DNA of 64,000 bases from a virus. Positions 39,459 through 46,400 of the stretch are shown here, one piece after another. The position numbers and the translations under genes are program-made. The number at the start of each line of letters is the position of its first letter. Position 1 is the stretch's first letter. The notes below the pieces were generated by a model. That model was not told the DNA's origin. It saw nothing but the letters and a program-made list of their open reading frames with translations, and ran no database searches. Location of the stretch: the IMG/VR virus record IMGVR_UViG_3300008111_000002, positions 62,001 through 126,000 of that record; one strand, given 5' to 3'.

Positions 39459-40469
39459 ATGAATCTATTTAAAAAAGTAGCCTGCTTTACTGACATCCAT
39501 TTTGGACTCAAAGGCGGCAGTAGGGTCCACAATCAAGATTGTGAAGATTTTGTTACATGGTTTTGTGAAACAGCCAAAGCTAATGGTTGCGAAACAGCTA
39601 TATTTCTAGGCGATTGGCATCATAATAGATCAACTACTGATGTCAGTACAATGAATTATACTGTTAGTAATCTAGAAAAATTGAATAATTCGTTTGAACG
39701 TGTATATTTGATCCTAGGTAATCACGACGAGTACTATAAAGACAAACGAGAAATACACAGTTTAGAATTTGCTAGACTATTTCCTAACATTGTACCCATT
39801 AACAAAATACATACCGACGGTGATGTAACTATTATGCCTTGGTTAATTGGTGACGAATGGCAAAAAGTTTCTAAAATTAAAAGCCGCTATATGTTTGGTC
39901 ACTTAGAACTTCCGCACTTTTATATGAATGCCATGGTGCAGATGCCAGATCACGGACAGTTGCAGAGCACACATTTTCAAAATCAAGAATATGTGTTCAC
40001 TGGACATTTCCACAAGCGTCAGACCAGCAGAAATATTACCTACATTGGTAATGCATTTCCTCACAACTATGCAGATGCAGGCGACGATGATCGCGGCATG
40101 ATGATTTTAGAATGGGGCAAAGAGCCCGAATATCATACTTGGCCTGGACAACCTGTGTTTAGAGTCTATAAACTCAGTCAAATTGTAGAAGAGCATGAAA
40201 AGTATTTGCGTGAAAAAATGCACGTCAGGGTCAATATTGACATTCCTATTACGTTTGAGGAATCCAATTTCATCAAAGAAACATTTATTAAACAATACAA
40301 GCTACGAGAAATGATGCTGATTCCGCAAAAAGAAGAAATGCAAGACATAGAATTTACGGGTGATATTGCATTTGAAAGCGTAGACACTATTGTTGTTAAC
40401 CAGTTAACAGCCATTGACTCAGAAGCATACGATAAAAAACTGTTATTGGACATTTACCATAATCTATGA
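39459..40469 (+). CDS. 47: recombination endonuclease subunit gp47 (Mre11/SbcD-like)
   Basis: A 336-residue protein, like T4 gp47 (339). The calcineurin-type phosphoesterase motifs are clear: TDIHFG (D12, H14), LGDWHHN (D52, H54), LGNHDEYY (N88, H89), FGHLELPH and TGHFHKR. These bind two metal ions and cut DNA. With gp46 it resects double-strand ends for recombination-dependent replication. It overlaps gp46 by 4 bases (ATGA). There is no clear ribosome binding site before the ATG, only an A/T stretch (TATAAAATACATCT). Confidence 0.95.
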   Translation: MNLFKKVACFTDIHFGLKGGSRVHNQDCEDFVTWFCETAKANGCETAIFLGDWHHNRSTTDVSTMNYTVSNLEKLNNSFERVYLILGNHDEYYKDKREIHSLEFARLFPNIVPINKIHTDGDVTIMPWLIGDEWQKVSKIKSRYMFGHLELPHFYMNAMVQMPDHGQLQSTHFQNQEYVFTGHFHKRQTSRNITYIGNAFPHNYADAGDDDRGMMILEWGKEPEYHTWPGQPVFRVYKLSQIVEEHEKYLREKMHVRVNIDIPITFEESNFIKETFIKQYKLREMMLIPQKEEMQDIEFTGDIAFESVDTIVVNQLTAIDSEAYDKKLLLDIYHNL

Positions 40470-42241
40470 TTAGAATTAAAAATTTAACTGTTAAAAACTT
40501 TATGAGCGTTGGAAATCAAACCCAAGCCGTAGATTTTGACAAAGGTCACCTAACTCTAGTGTTGGGCGAAAACATGGATCTAGGCGGAGACGATACTGGG
40601 GCACGTAACGGTACTGGTAAAACCACTATTATCAATGGTCTCAGCTATGCAATCTACGGCAATGCTTTAACTAACATTAAAAAAGATAACCTAATTAATA
40701 AAATCAACAACAAAAGTATGTTGGTTACTGTGACATTTGAAAAAGACGGATTAGAATATCACATAGAGCGTGGTCGTAAACCTAATCTATTAAAGTTTAG
40801 TATTAACGGACAAGAACTGCAGAGCATAGATCAAGACGAAAGTCAGGGAGATAGCCGAGAAACACAAAAGGCCATCGAAGATACTTTTGGAATGACTCAT
40901 GATATGTTTAAACATATTATGGCTCTTAACACTTATACTGAGCCTTTCCTAAGTATGAAGGCCGGGGATCAACGAGATATTATTGAACAACTGCTGGGTA
41001 TCACAATATTAAGTGAAAAAGCTGACAGTCTAAAAGAAAGTATTCGTCTTTCTAAAGAATTGATCACACAAGAAAATACAAAAATTGAAACTGTCAAACT
41101 CAGCAATCAAAAAATTCAACAGAGTATTGATGCGCTGCAAAGAAAACAAACACTTTGGCAGCAGACCAAAGAAGCAAACATCGATAGCCTAAATAAATCT
41201 ATCAAAAAACTCAGTTTGATAGACATTGAAAAAGAAATTCAAGCACATAAAGATCTTACAGAATGGTTAAAAACTAAGTCTGATATTGACAACGTTAATA
41301 GTCTTATCAGTAAGTTGAATATACAGCTGGAAAAAGAACAAAAAATTCTTGTTAGATCAGAATCTGAATTAGCTCAACTACTAGATCACAAATGTCATGC
41401 CTGTGGACAAGATATCCACGACAGTAAACATACAGACATGCTAGCACAAAAACAAGCAGCCGTAGAAGAAAGTCTACGTCTGGTACAGGAACATGAACAA
41501 GAATTTGCAGCTCTTAATGAAGCAAAGTCTATTCTTGGTGAATTGGGTCCACAACCTGCAACAAACTATGACAGTTTAGAGGAAGCACTCAATCATAAAA
41601 ATACTGTAGACAACTTGATCAAAGAAGTTGCTACTAAAACTAAAGAAGTAGATCCCTACACAGAACAAATTGAAGAATTAAAAAATACAGCACTACAAGA
41701 AATTGACTGGAATTCTGTAAACGAACTGACCCGTGTTAAAGAGCATCAAGAGTTTTTACTTAAATTGTTGACTAACAAGGACAGTTTTATTCGTAAAAAG
41801 ATTATTGATCAGAATCTAAGTTTCTTAAACAACAGATTAGGCTACTATCTTGATGCAATCGGATTACCTCATTCTGTTAAGTTCCAAAACGATCTTACTG
41901 TGCTGATTACACAGCTAGGGCAAGATTTAGATTTTGATAACCTATCAAGAGGCGAGCGTAATCGTTTAATTCTAAGTTTAAGCTTTGCATTCCGCGACGT
42001 GTGGGAAAACCTCTATCAAAATATCAACTTATTGTTTATTGACGAGTTAGTCGACAGTGGCATGGATGCTAGCGGTGTGGAAAGTTCTATTAAGATACTT
42101 AAGAAAATGACTCGTGAACGTGATAAGAATGTATTTTTAATCAGTCACAGAGATGATTTAACTAACAGAGTTAATCAAGTTCTTAAAGTTATCAAAGAAA
42201 ACGGGTTTACTAGCTACGCTACAGATGTAGAATTGGTATGA
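40466..42241 (+). CDS. 46: recombination endonuclease subunit gp46 (Rad50/SbcC-like)
   Basis: A 591-residue SMC-type ATPase, near T4 gp46 (560). Walker A is at about residues 46-53 (ARNGTGKT), after a GENMDLGGDDTG insertion. Residues about 180-450 form the coiled coil with the zinc hook CHAC at C310 and C313. The signature motif LSRGERNRL is near 493 and Walker B with the D-loop (LLFIDELVDSGMD) near 522. It joins two gp47 subunits and uses ATP to control resection. It overlaps both neighbours by 4 bases. Confidence 0.95.
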   Translation: MIRIKNLTVKNFMSVGNQTQAVDFDKGHLTLVLGENMDLGGDDTGARNGTGKTTIINGLSYAIYGNALTNIKKDNLINKINNKSMLVTVTFEKDGLEYHIERGRKPNLLKFSINGQELQSIDQDESQGDSRETQKAIEDTFGMTHDMFKHIMALNTYTEPFLSMKAGDQRDIIEQLLGITILSEKADSLKESIRLSKELITQENTKIETVKLSNQKIQQSIDALQRKQTLWQQTKEANIDSLNKSIKKLSLIDIEKEIQAHKDLTEWLKTKSDIDNVNSLISKLNIQLEKEQKILVRSESELAQLLDHKCHACGQDIHDSKHTDMLAQKQAAVEESLRLVQEHEQEFAALNEAKSILGELGPQPATNYDSLEEALNHKNTVDNLIKEVATKTKEVDPYTEQIEELKNTALQEIDWNSVNELTRVKEHQEFLLKLLTNKDSFIRKKIIDQNLSFLNNRLGYYLDAIGLPHSVKFQNDLTVLITQLGQDLDFDNLSRGERNRLILSLSFAFRDVWENLYQNINLLFIDELVDSGMDASGVESSIKILKKMTRERDKNVFLISHRDDLTNRVNQVLKVIKENGFTSYATDVELV

Positions 42242-42474
42242 GTACAGAAGCGCACGACAGAATGATCTATGCTTTTCAGCAATATTTCAAATGGCAAACA
42301 CGTTTTGAGTACAAAAGATCAAAAGAGGCCGGAATTAAGGCACGATATTGGCTATCACAAATACGTAACGAGGCAAGCACAAGGCGAGTAGAAATACAAG
42401 ATAAACAAAATGAAAGAAAAGCGGCCAGAAAAGGCATAGTGGGGAGACCTCCAAACGTAAGTAAGGACATATGA
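42238..42474 (+). CDS. hypothetical protein, 78 aa
   Basis: A 78-residue, strongly basic and helical protein (many Arg/Lys, FQQYFKWQTRFEYKRSKEAG) ending with a GRPPN motif. It overlaps gp46 by 4 bases (ATGA) and the next gene by 4. A nucleic acid or gp46/47 partner role is possible from charge and context only. I do not recognise the family. Confidence 0.75.
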   Translation: MSTEAHDRMIYAFQQYFKWQTRFEYKRSKEAGIKARYWLSQIRNEASTRRVEIQDKQNERKAARKGIVGRPPNVSKDI

Positions 42475-42914
42475 CATGGACTTATCACGGACAAACTGTA
42501 GACCAATTACCTGAAGATTGTATAGGATTTGTTTACATCATCACTAATTTGATATCTGGGCGCAAGTACATAGGCAAAAAGCTGGCAAAATTTTCAAAAA
42601 CAACTTATAAAACAGTCAAACTTAAAAACGGCAACAAAAAGAAAAAGAAAATTCGCAGTAAAATTGATTCAGATTGGCGTGATTACTACGGGTCTAATCA
42701 AGAATTGCTAGCAGATGTACAAAATTTAGGCGCAGAAAACTTCACAAGAGAAATACTTTTTTACTGTAAATCCAAGGCAGAATGCAGTTATATTGAGGCT
42801 AGAGAACAATTTACGCAGAAAGTTTTGGAATCAAAAGACTATTATAACGGTCATATTCAAGTAAGAGTACACGGCTCACATATACTCAAGGCTCAAGAAA
42901 ACAAGGCAAAATAA
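42471..42914 (+). CDS. GIY-YIG-like nuclease domain protein
   Basis: A 147-residue protein. Residues 21-35 (VYIITNLISGRKYIG) fit the GIY-YIG pattern, with R31 near the expected arginine. A basic insert with poly-Lys follows (about 40-64), then WRDYYGSNQELL and SYIEAREQF, where E109 or E112 could be the metal-binding glutamate. Such proteins occur in T4-like phages, some as homing endonucleases and some as repair-type nucleases. Here it lies in an operon with gp46/47, overlapping the previous gene by 4 bases, so a DNA-processing role is more likely than mobility. No repeats or intron boundaries are visible around it. Confidence 0.7.
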   Translation: MTWTYHGQTVDQLPEDCIGFVYIITNLISGRKYIGKKLAKFSKTTYKTVKLKNGNKKKKKIRSKIDSDWRDYYGSNQELLADVQNLGAENFTREILFYCKSKAECSYIEAREQFTQKVLESKDYYNGHIQVRVHGSHILKAQENKAK

Positions 42915-43027
42915 TGCGGTTTTTGGCTAGCGCAGGCCTAATTTCATGCGCTCTAAACCTGGTCTACGTGTACGCAGGGATGGAAATCTTCGCCGCAGAA
43001 GTACTCAGCAACTACCCATTTGGATGA
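42914..43027 (+). CDS. possible 37-residue small membrane protein
   Basis: A short ORF whose ATG overlaps the previous stop codon (TAATG), which suggests coupled translation. The product is MRFLASAGLISCALNLVYVY followed by a 17-residue end (AGMEIFAAEVLSNYPFG). It is hydrophobic over about residues 3-22, like a single membrane helix, and contains LISC, a lipobox-like string. It is GC-richer than its neighbours. It could be a small membrane peptide or a by-product of the structured region that follows. No family is recognised. Confidence 0.4.
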   Translation: MRFLASAGLISCALNLVYVYAGMEIFAAEVLSNYPFG

Positions 43028-43410
43028 CGATCGCTAACTAAGCCCTGCGATTTTGCTGTTTGAAAAGAATATAAAAGGCAAAAAGAGGGGAGAAAAACCC
43101 CACGTGTGCGTTAGTGATAGCAGATTAACGTATACCGCCGTTGTGATAAGACGGAGCTCGTGGTACCGGACAACCGCCACTGTAATGCTCTACTGCTGTG
43201 TGACATTGTGCAACTCAGATAATGTTCATTTTTTTAGCCCGAGTCTGGGCTAAGTGTGACTGAACAATCTAGATAATATTTAAAGTGCTTCGCACTAACA
43301 ATAAATTATAATTAAAAAAAGAAAAGTTGAGCTGATTGCGAAGCAACAGCGAAAGACGAAGCCTTGCTTCGTCAAATAAATAAAGAATAACTTTAAGGAA
43401 TTGACCTTTT
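43028..43410 (+). ncRNA. structured intergenic region, possible non-coding RNA or origin
   Basis: The only stretch over 300 bases without a convincing gene. Its first part is GC-richer than the AT-rich surroundings, a common sign of structured RNA in such genomes. By eye it has hairpins at 43087-43101 (GGGG/CCCC), 43109-43130 (CGTTA/TAACG), 43138-43154 (CCGT/ACGG), 43160-43180 (GTGG/CCAC with an inner CGG/CCG and ACAA loop), 43234-43253 (TTAGCCC/GGGCTAA), 43284-43296 (AGTGC/GCACT), 43336-43346 (TTGC/GCAA) and 43355-43373 (GACGAAGC/GCTTCGTC). None has a downstream U-run, so they do not look like terminators. A TATAAT box lies at 43307-43312. I recognise no known RNA family and no tRNA. Confidence 0.4.
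43375..43382 (+). promoter_or_regulatory. late promoter core AATAAATA
   Basis: AATAAATA directly follows the hairpin at 43355-43373 and lies 28 bases before the ATG of the 463-residue gene, with AAGGAATT in between. It fits the late-promoter pattern of the window. Confidence 0.55.
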
Positions 43411-44802
43411 ATGAAAGTCAAAGATCTAATCGTCGAAAACAAAATAGACGAAGCACCGATGGGTACATTAAAATCGTTTGGATTAACATCACTATCAAAA
43501 GTTAGTCCTACAGCAAGTGGAAAATTACAATCGGGTACTATGGCTAATCAGTTGTCTGCTGATTTCAAAGAGTATCTTGGTAAAACAGGACAAACAGCCG
43601 AACCTGATATTGTATTGGCTTTCTTAAAGTCTAAAGGAATCCCTACAGATAGTGCTGAGAAAATTATTGCAGCAGGTCCAGACAAAGGTGTGCTTGCTAA
43701 AGGCATGGACGCTGTCAAGGGAATGTTTAAGGGCAAGCCAGGAGAACAACCTCAACAGGGAAATCAACCTACTCCTCAAGATACTAATCCTCAACCAAAA
43801 GGAAGAATTGAGCCTAAACTAGAACCAGAACAACCACAACCGAGTGCAGAAAAACAACCGGCGCAGAAACCCAACTTTAGTAATCAGCTAGGTGGAGGAC
43901 AACAAAAAATATCCACCGGCGGAGCAACTGCACCTGCAGGCGGATTACCGTCTACAACAGATCCTAGAACAGCAGTTAATAAGCCAGCTGCAGACACAAC
44001 AACTGCACCACAACAATCAACTGGTCGTAAGCAAGGCGGTGGAAAGGTTGCAGGCGTTCAAAGCCAATCACCGAGTGCAGTTCGTCGAAGAGAACAACGA
44101 GCAGCAGCTGGTAAATCCAGTAGTACTGGTGGAGCAATTGATCAGTTTGTTAAAACACAAACAGGTTCTAATCCTGTAACAATGAAAACAGAACCACAAC
44201 AAAATCCAGTACCTCAAAAACAAAAACAACAGCGTCAAAGAAAAAAGCCAGCTGGCAAAGTAGGTGATGCAGATTGGAGTCGTAATGCACAGCCTAGTTT
44301 TGGCGAAGCATTAGAATACGAATATAATCTGTTACTAGAAGCGTTAAGTAAAGGCCAATTAGATAAAATTTTTATGGCAGCAGCACAAGATGCAGCCAAA
44401 GCCGGAGTTCAAGGAGTTAGCAGTAAAGCACAAGGCGGTGCTCAATCCGCCGGCGGCACACAAGCCGGAGCACAGGCTAGCGGTGGTCAACAACAGGGCG
44501 GAGCAGGAGCATCAGGCGGTGGCGGAGCTCTTGGAGGATTTGCTAGAGGTCTAATGGGTCAAGATGACAGTGAAGGTGATGGAAAAGTCAAAGGCACATT
44601 AAATGTTAATCAATTAGCTTCGCTGTTACCAGGAGTTGATCCAAAATTGTTAGCACAAGCAATTACAGTTGTACGACAAGGAAAAAATCCTTCAAGAAAT
44701 CAAATGACAGCATTGGGAAATGCTATGATAGCAATTATTAAAGCTGACTCTCAAACAACTACTCAGGTAATGCAATTATTAAAAAGAGTTAGCCAACAAT
44801 GA
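43411..44802 (+). CDS. disordered virion protein with capsid-targeting-like N-terminus
   Basis: A 463-residue protein, mostly Gln/Pro/Gly/Ala-rich and likely disordered from about 110 to 290. The first residues, MKVKDLIVE, resemble the T4 capsid-targeting sequences of internal proteins (M-K then hydrophobic then E). I-V-E at 7-9 and I-D-E at 12-14 match the [LI]-x-E cleavage rule of the gp21 protease. Another L-L-E occurs in YEYNLLLEALSKGQ. The last 65 residues (VNQLASLLPGVDPKLLAQ and following) are a compact helical domain. It may be packaged in the head and processed or ejected. AAGGAATT precedes the ATG. Its stop overlaps the next gene by 4 bases. Confidence 0.65.
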   Translation: MKVKDLIVENKIDEAPMGTLKSFGLTSLSKVSPTASGKLQSGTMANQLSADFKEYLGKTGQTAEPDIVLAFLKSKGIPTDSAEKIIAAGPDKGVLAKGMDAVKGMFKGKPGEQPQQGNQPTPQDTNPQPKGRIEPKLEPEQPQPSAEKQPAQKPNFSNQLGGGQQKISTGGATAPAGGLPSTTDPRTAVNKPAADTTTAPQQSTGRKQGGGKVAGVQSQSPSAVRRREQRAAAGKSSSTGGAIDQFVKTQTGSNPVTMKTEPQQNPVPQKQKQQRQRKKPAGKVGDADWSRNAQPSFGEALEYEYNLLLEALSKGQLDKIFMAAAQDAAKAGVQGVSSKAQGGAQSAGGTQAGAQASGGQQQGGAGASGGGGALGGFARGLMGQDDSEGDGKVKGTLNVNQLASLLPGVDPKLLAQAITVVRQGKNPSRNQMTALGNAMIAIIKADSQTTTQVMQLLKRVSQQ

Positions 44803-45266
44803 GATTTTACGAATTTGATTTAATTAAACCTAAACATCCCGACGAACTTGTAGATAAAGGTGTATCGGCTGCAAAATCTGTGGCTAAAAAGACTATCAGC
44901 GGAACTAAAAGTGCATTAGGCATGGCCGGAAAAGGGTTAGCTAAAGTAACCGGGATGGTATTTAGAGATTTTGATCCAGCCATGCAAGATCTTTACAAAG
45001 ACGGTGATAGTAAACAAAATCAAACTCAAAAATCAGTATCTGACGACAGCAAAAAAAGATTTAAAAATACGTTGGGAAAAAGTTTAAACAATGAATTTTT
45101 AACTCAAGATGAAAGAAACGAATTAAAAATAGGTCTAACCCAGGGGTGGTTTCCAAGTATGCAATCACCTGAATTTAAAACAGCATTAGAAAAATTAATT
45201 AATAAAGAAAATCTTAACGGATCTGAATTAATATTATTAAAAAGAGTACACGCTAAACTTTTTTAA
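44799..45266 (+). CDS. hypothetical protein, partner of the 463-residue gene
   Basis: A 155-residue, basic, helical protein. The N-terminus reads MRFYEFDLI, loosely like that of its neighbour. The middle (about 25-50) is Ala/Gly/Lys-rich (VAKKTISGTKSALGMAGKGL) and may be a membrane-active helix. A C-terminal helical domain follows (NNEFLTQDERNELKIGLTQG). It overlaps the upstream gene by 4 bases, and its stop overlaps the convergent frameshifted gp26 gene by 4 bases. Function unknown. Confidence 0.7.
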   Translation: MRFYEFDLIKPKHPDELVDKGVSAAKSVAKKTISGTKSALGMAGKGLAKVTGMVFRDFDPAMQDLYKDGDSKQNQTQKSVSDDSKKRFKNTLGKSLNNEFLTQDERNELKIGLTQGWFPSMQSPEFKTALEKLINKENLNGSELILLKRVHAKLF

Positions 45267-46335
45267 AAAAATGGTAGTCCTGTTTTTTTAGTAGTTTCTA
45301 AATTATCTTTTACAATTTCACCAATTATTTTACGTTCTTCATAACTGAGGTGCATTGCTTCGGTGTAAGACATCCCGCGCATGTACCAACATAATTTAAG
45401 TACATCGCGTTTTATTTCCAGAGCCTGTTTGTCTAACTGATCAACATACTGTAAGATCTCCGGCTCTGATAGCTCTAAGACCTTACCGCGAAAAAATTTG
45501 ATTGATCCATTGTAATTGGGGTAGTAAACTCGTGTTCACAATGGCTACATTTAACTGATTGTGGTTTTAATTCGATTTCGTTTTTTAATTCACTTACATG
45601 TTCATGTATTTTTTCAAACACATCTTTAGAAGCATTGTTAATAAAATCAGTAATAAAGGTTCTGTCAACAACAGATCCTTGCGGGGTATCAATTCTAGTA
45701 ATACATCCTGATACTAAGTCAACTGTTAAATTAGTTAACTTAATAAATCCAGTTTGAAATTTTTCAATTTTTTCTTCATCACTGATCGTTTCGTCACTAG
45801 CAATTTGAACTAATTTTTGTTGTTCAAGTGTTTGTAAACTGGCTTTGGTTATTTCTTTATAAGCATACGGACGAATTTTAATAATTAACGGATCAACATT
45901 AACAGTATCTCTATATTGGAAATTATCAAATTGACCTAACCATAGTCGAAGATTCATAGAATATTCATTTTCGCCTTTGCACGAAGGGCAATCAACGGTA
46001 ATTTCCATTTCTTCGCCGTACGTTGCTAATCTTATTGCAATTAAACAAGCGTCAATATCGATAGATGGCATGTGCCATGGATCTTTAATAGCTGGAATAC
46101 AACTTTTAATAACTTCAACGGTACTCTGTCCAGATAATAGTGCATCGGGAGTTTTAAACAACAGCTCGTCTTTGGCAGTCATTGCATATACAGGATATTC
46201 GTCATTTGCACTTCGATCTAGACTTCCGTCAGGATACCAATGACCACTGGACGGTAATTTAATCCAAATTTTTGGTTGTCTGTAAAATTGTGACAACGGG
46301 TTTACATTTTTTTGTGTAGGCTGCATTTCTGCCAT
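45263..46335 (-). CDS. gp26-type protein, long form made by -1 frameshift (predicted)
   Basis: If ribosomes slip back one base at 45490-45499, the 286-residue protein is extended: after residue 282 the -1 frame runs 75 more codons to TAA at 45263-45265, giving 357 residues. The added part is clearly coding (LCWYMRGMSYTEAMHLSYEE, then a helix ending TTKKTGLPFF) and has no ATG, GTG or TTG start before the WYM codons; a TGA closes its frame 20 codons upstream. A short and a long product with a common start is the pattern of tail assembly chaperones such as lambda G and GT. It lies beside the tape-measure gene, as expected for such chaperones. Expression is inferred, not shown. Confidence 0.65.
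45451..45499 (-). promoter_or_regulatory. -1 ribosomal frameshift signal
   Basis: On the coding strand the bases AAATTTTTTC at 45499-45490 contain two overlapping slippery heptamers of the X-XXY-YYZ type in the gp26 frame: A-AAT-TTT and T-TTT-TTC. After a 3 to 6 base spacer follows a stem of 8 pairs, GTAAGGTC (45486-45479) with GATCTTAC (45458-45451), with one G-U pair and a 20-base loop. This is the classic slippery-site, spacer and stem arrangement. Confidence 0.65.
45475..46335 (-). CDS. 26: baseplate hub / tail assembly protein gp26-like (short form)
   Basis: A 286-residue protein of the T4 baseplate family PF12322. It starts with a long N-terminal part (KIWIKLPSSGHWYPDGSLD, then YAMTAKDELLFKTPDALLSG) and has two Cys pairs, CPSC at 116-119 and CSHC at 263-266, that could form a zinc ribbon across the protein. 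T4 gp26 is 208 residues. In T4 it acts with gp51 in hub assembly; no separate gp51 is visible here. CGGAGAC precedes the ATG and a late-promoter core lies at 46367-46374. The 3' end is a frameshift site that also makes a longer form. Confidence 0.75.
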   Translation of the reverse strand: MAEMQPTQKNVNPLSQFYRQPKIWIKLPSSGHWYPDGSLDRSANDEYPVYAMTAKDELLFKTPDALLSGQSTVEVIKSCIPAIKDPWHMPSIDIDACLIAIRLATYGEEMEITVDCPSCKGENEYSMNLRLWLGQFDNFQYRDTVNVDPLIIKIRPYAYKEITKASLQTLEQQKLVQIASDETISDEEKIEKFQTGFIKLTNLTVDLVSGCITRIDTPQGSVVDRTFITDFINNASKDVFEKIHEHVSELKNEIELKPQSVKCSHCEHEFTTPITMDQSNFFAVRS

Positions 46336-46346
46336 TTTTAGTCTCC

Positions 46347-46354
46347 GATAAATA
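46347..46354 (+). promoter_or_regulatory. late promoter core GATAAATA (tape-measure side)
   Basis: GATAAATA on the plus strand, 46 bases before the tape-measure ATG. Together with the minus-strand core at 46367-46374 it forms a back-to-back pair in the 65-base divergent gap, so both tail genes would be switched on together. Confidence 0.6.
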
Positions 46355-46366
46355 CTATAAGCAGAA

Positions 46367-46374
46367 TATTTATC
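46367..46374 (-). promoter_or_regulatory. late promoter core GATAAATA (gp26 side)
   Basis: Reads GATAAATA on the minus strand, 31 bases before the gp26-like ATG, with CGGAG between. It is the partner of the divergent core at 46347-46354. Confidence 0.6.
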
Positions 46375-46400
46375 TGCGCACTTTTTGTGGAAAATACATA

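Noticed and set aside
40560-40625. Insertion before the Walker A lysine of gp46
   Set aside because: As far as I recall, an extended loop here is normal for T4-type gp46, so it is not noteworthy.
42471-42914. GIY-YIG-like gene as a mobile homing endonuclease
   Set aside because: It is in an overlapping operon with gp46/47 and there is no intron, split gene or flanking repeat visible.
43053-43253. 66-codon frame starting at TTG in the intergenic island
   Set aside because: Poor start, Cys/Arg/Thr-rich unlikely protein, and it overlaps several hairpins, so I treat the region as non-coding.
43234-43253. Perfect TTAGCCC/GGGCTAA hairpin considered as terminator
   Set aside because: The U-run lies before the stem on the plus strand and gives an A-run after it on the minus strand, so it does not fit a rho-independent terminator.
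45258-45271. TTTTTTAAAAAAA run at the convergent gene ends considered as a bidirectional terminator
   Set aside because: There is no G/C stem; it is also coding for both genes.
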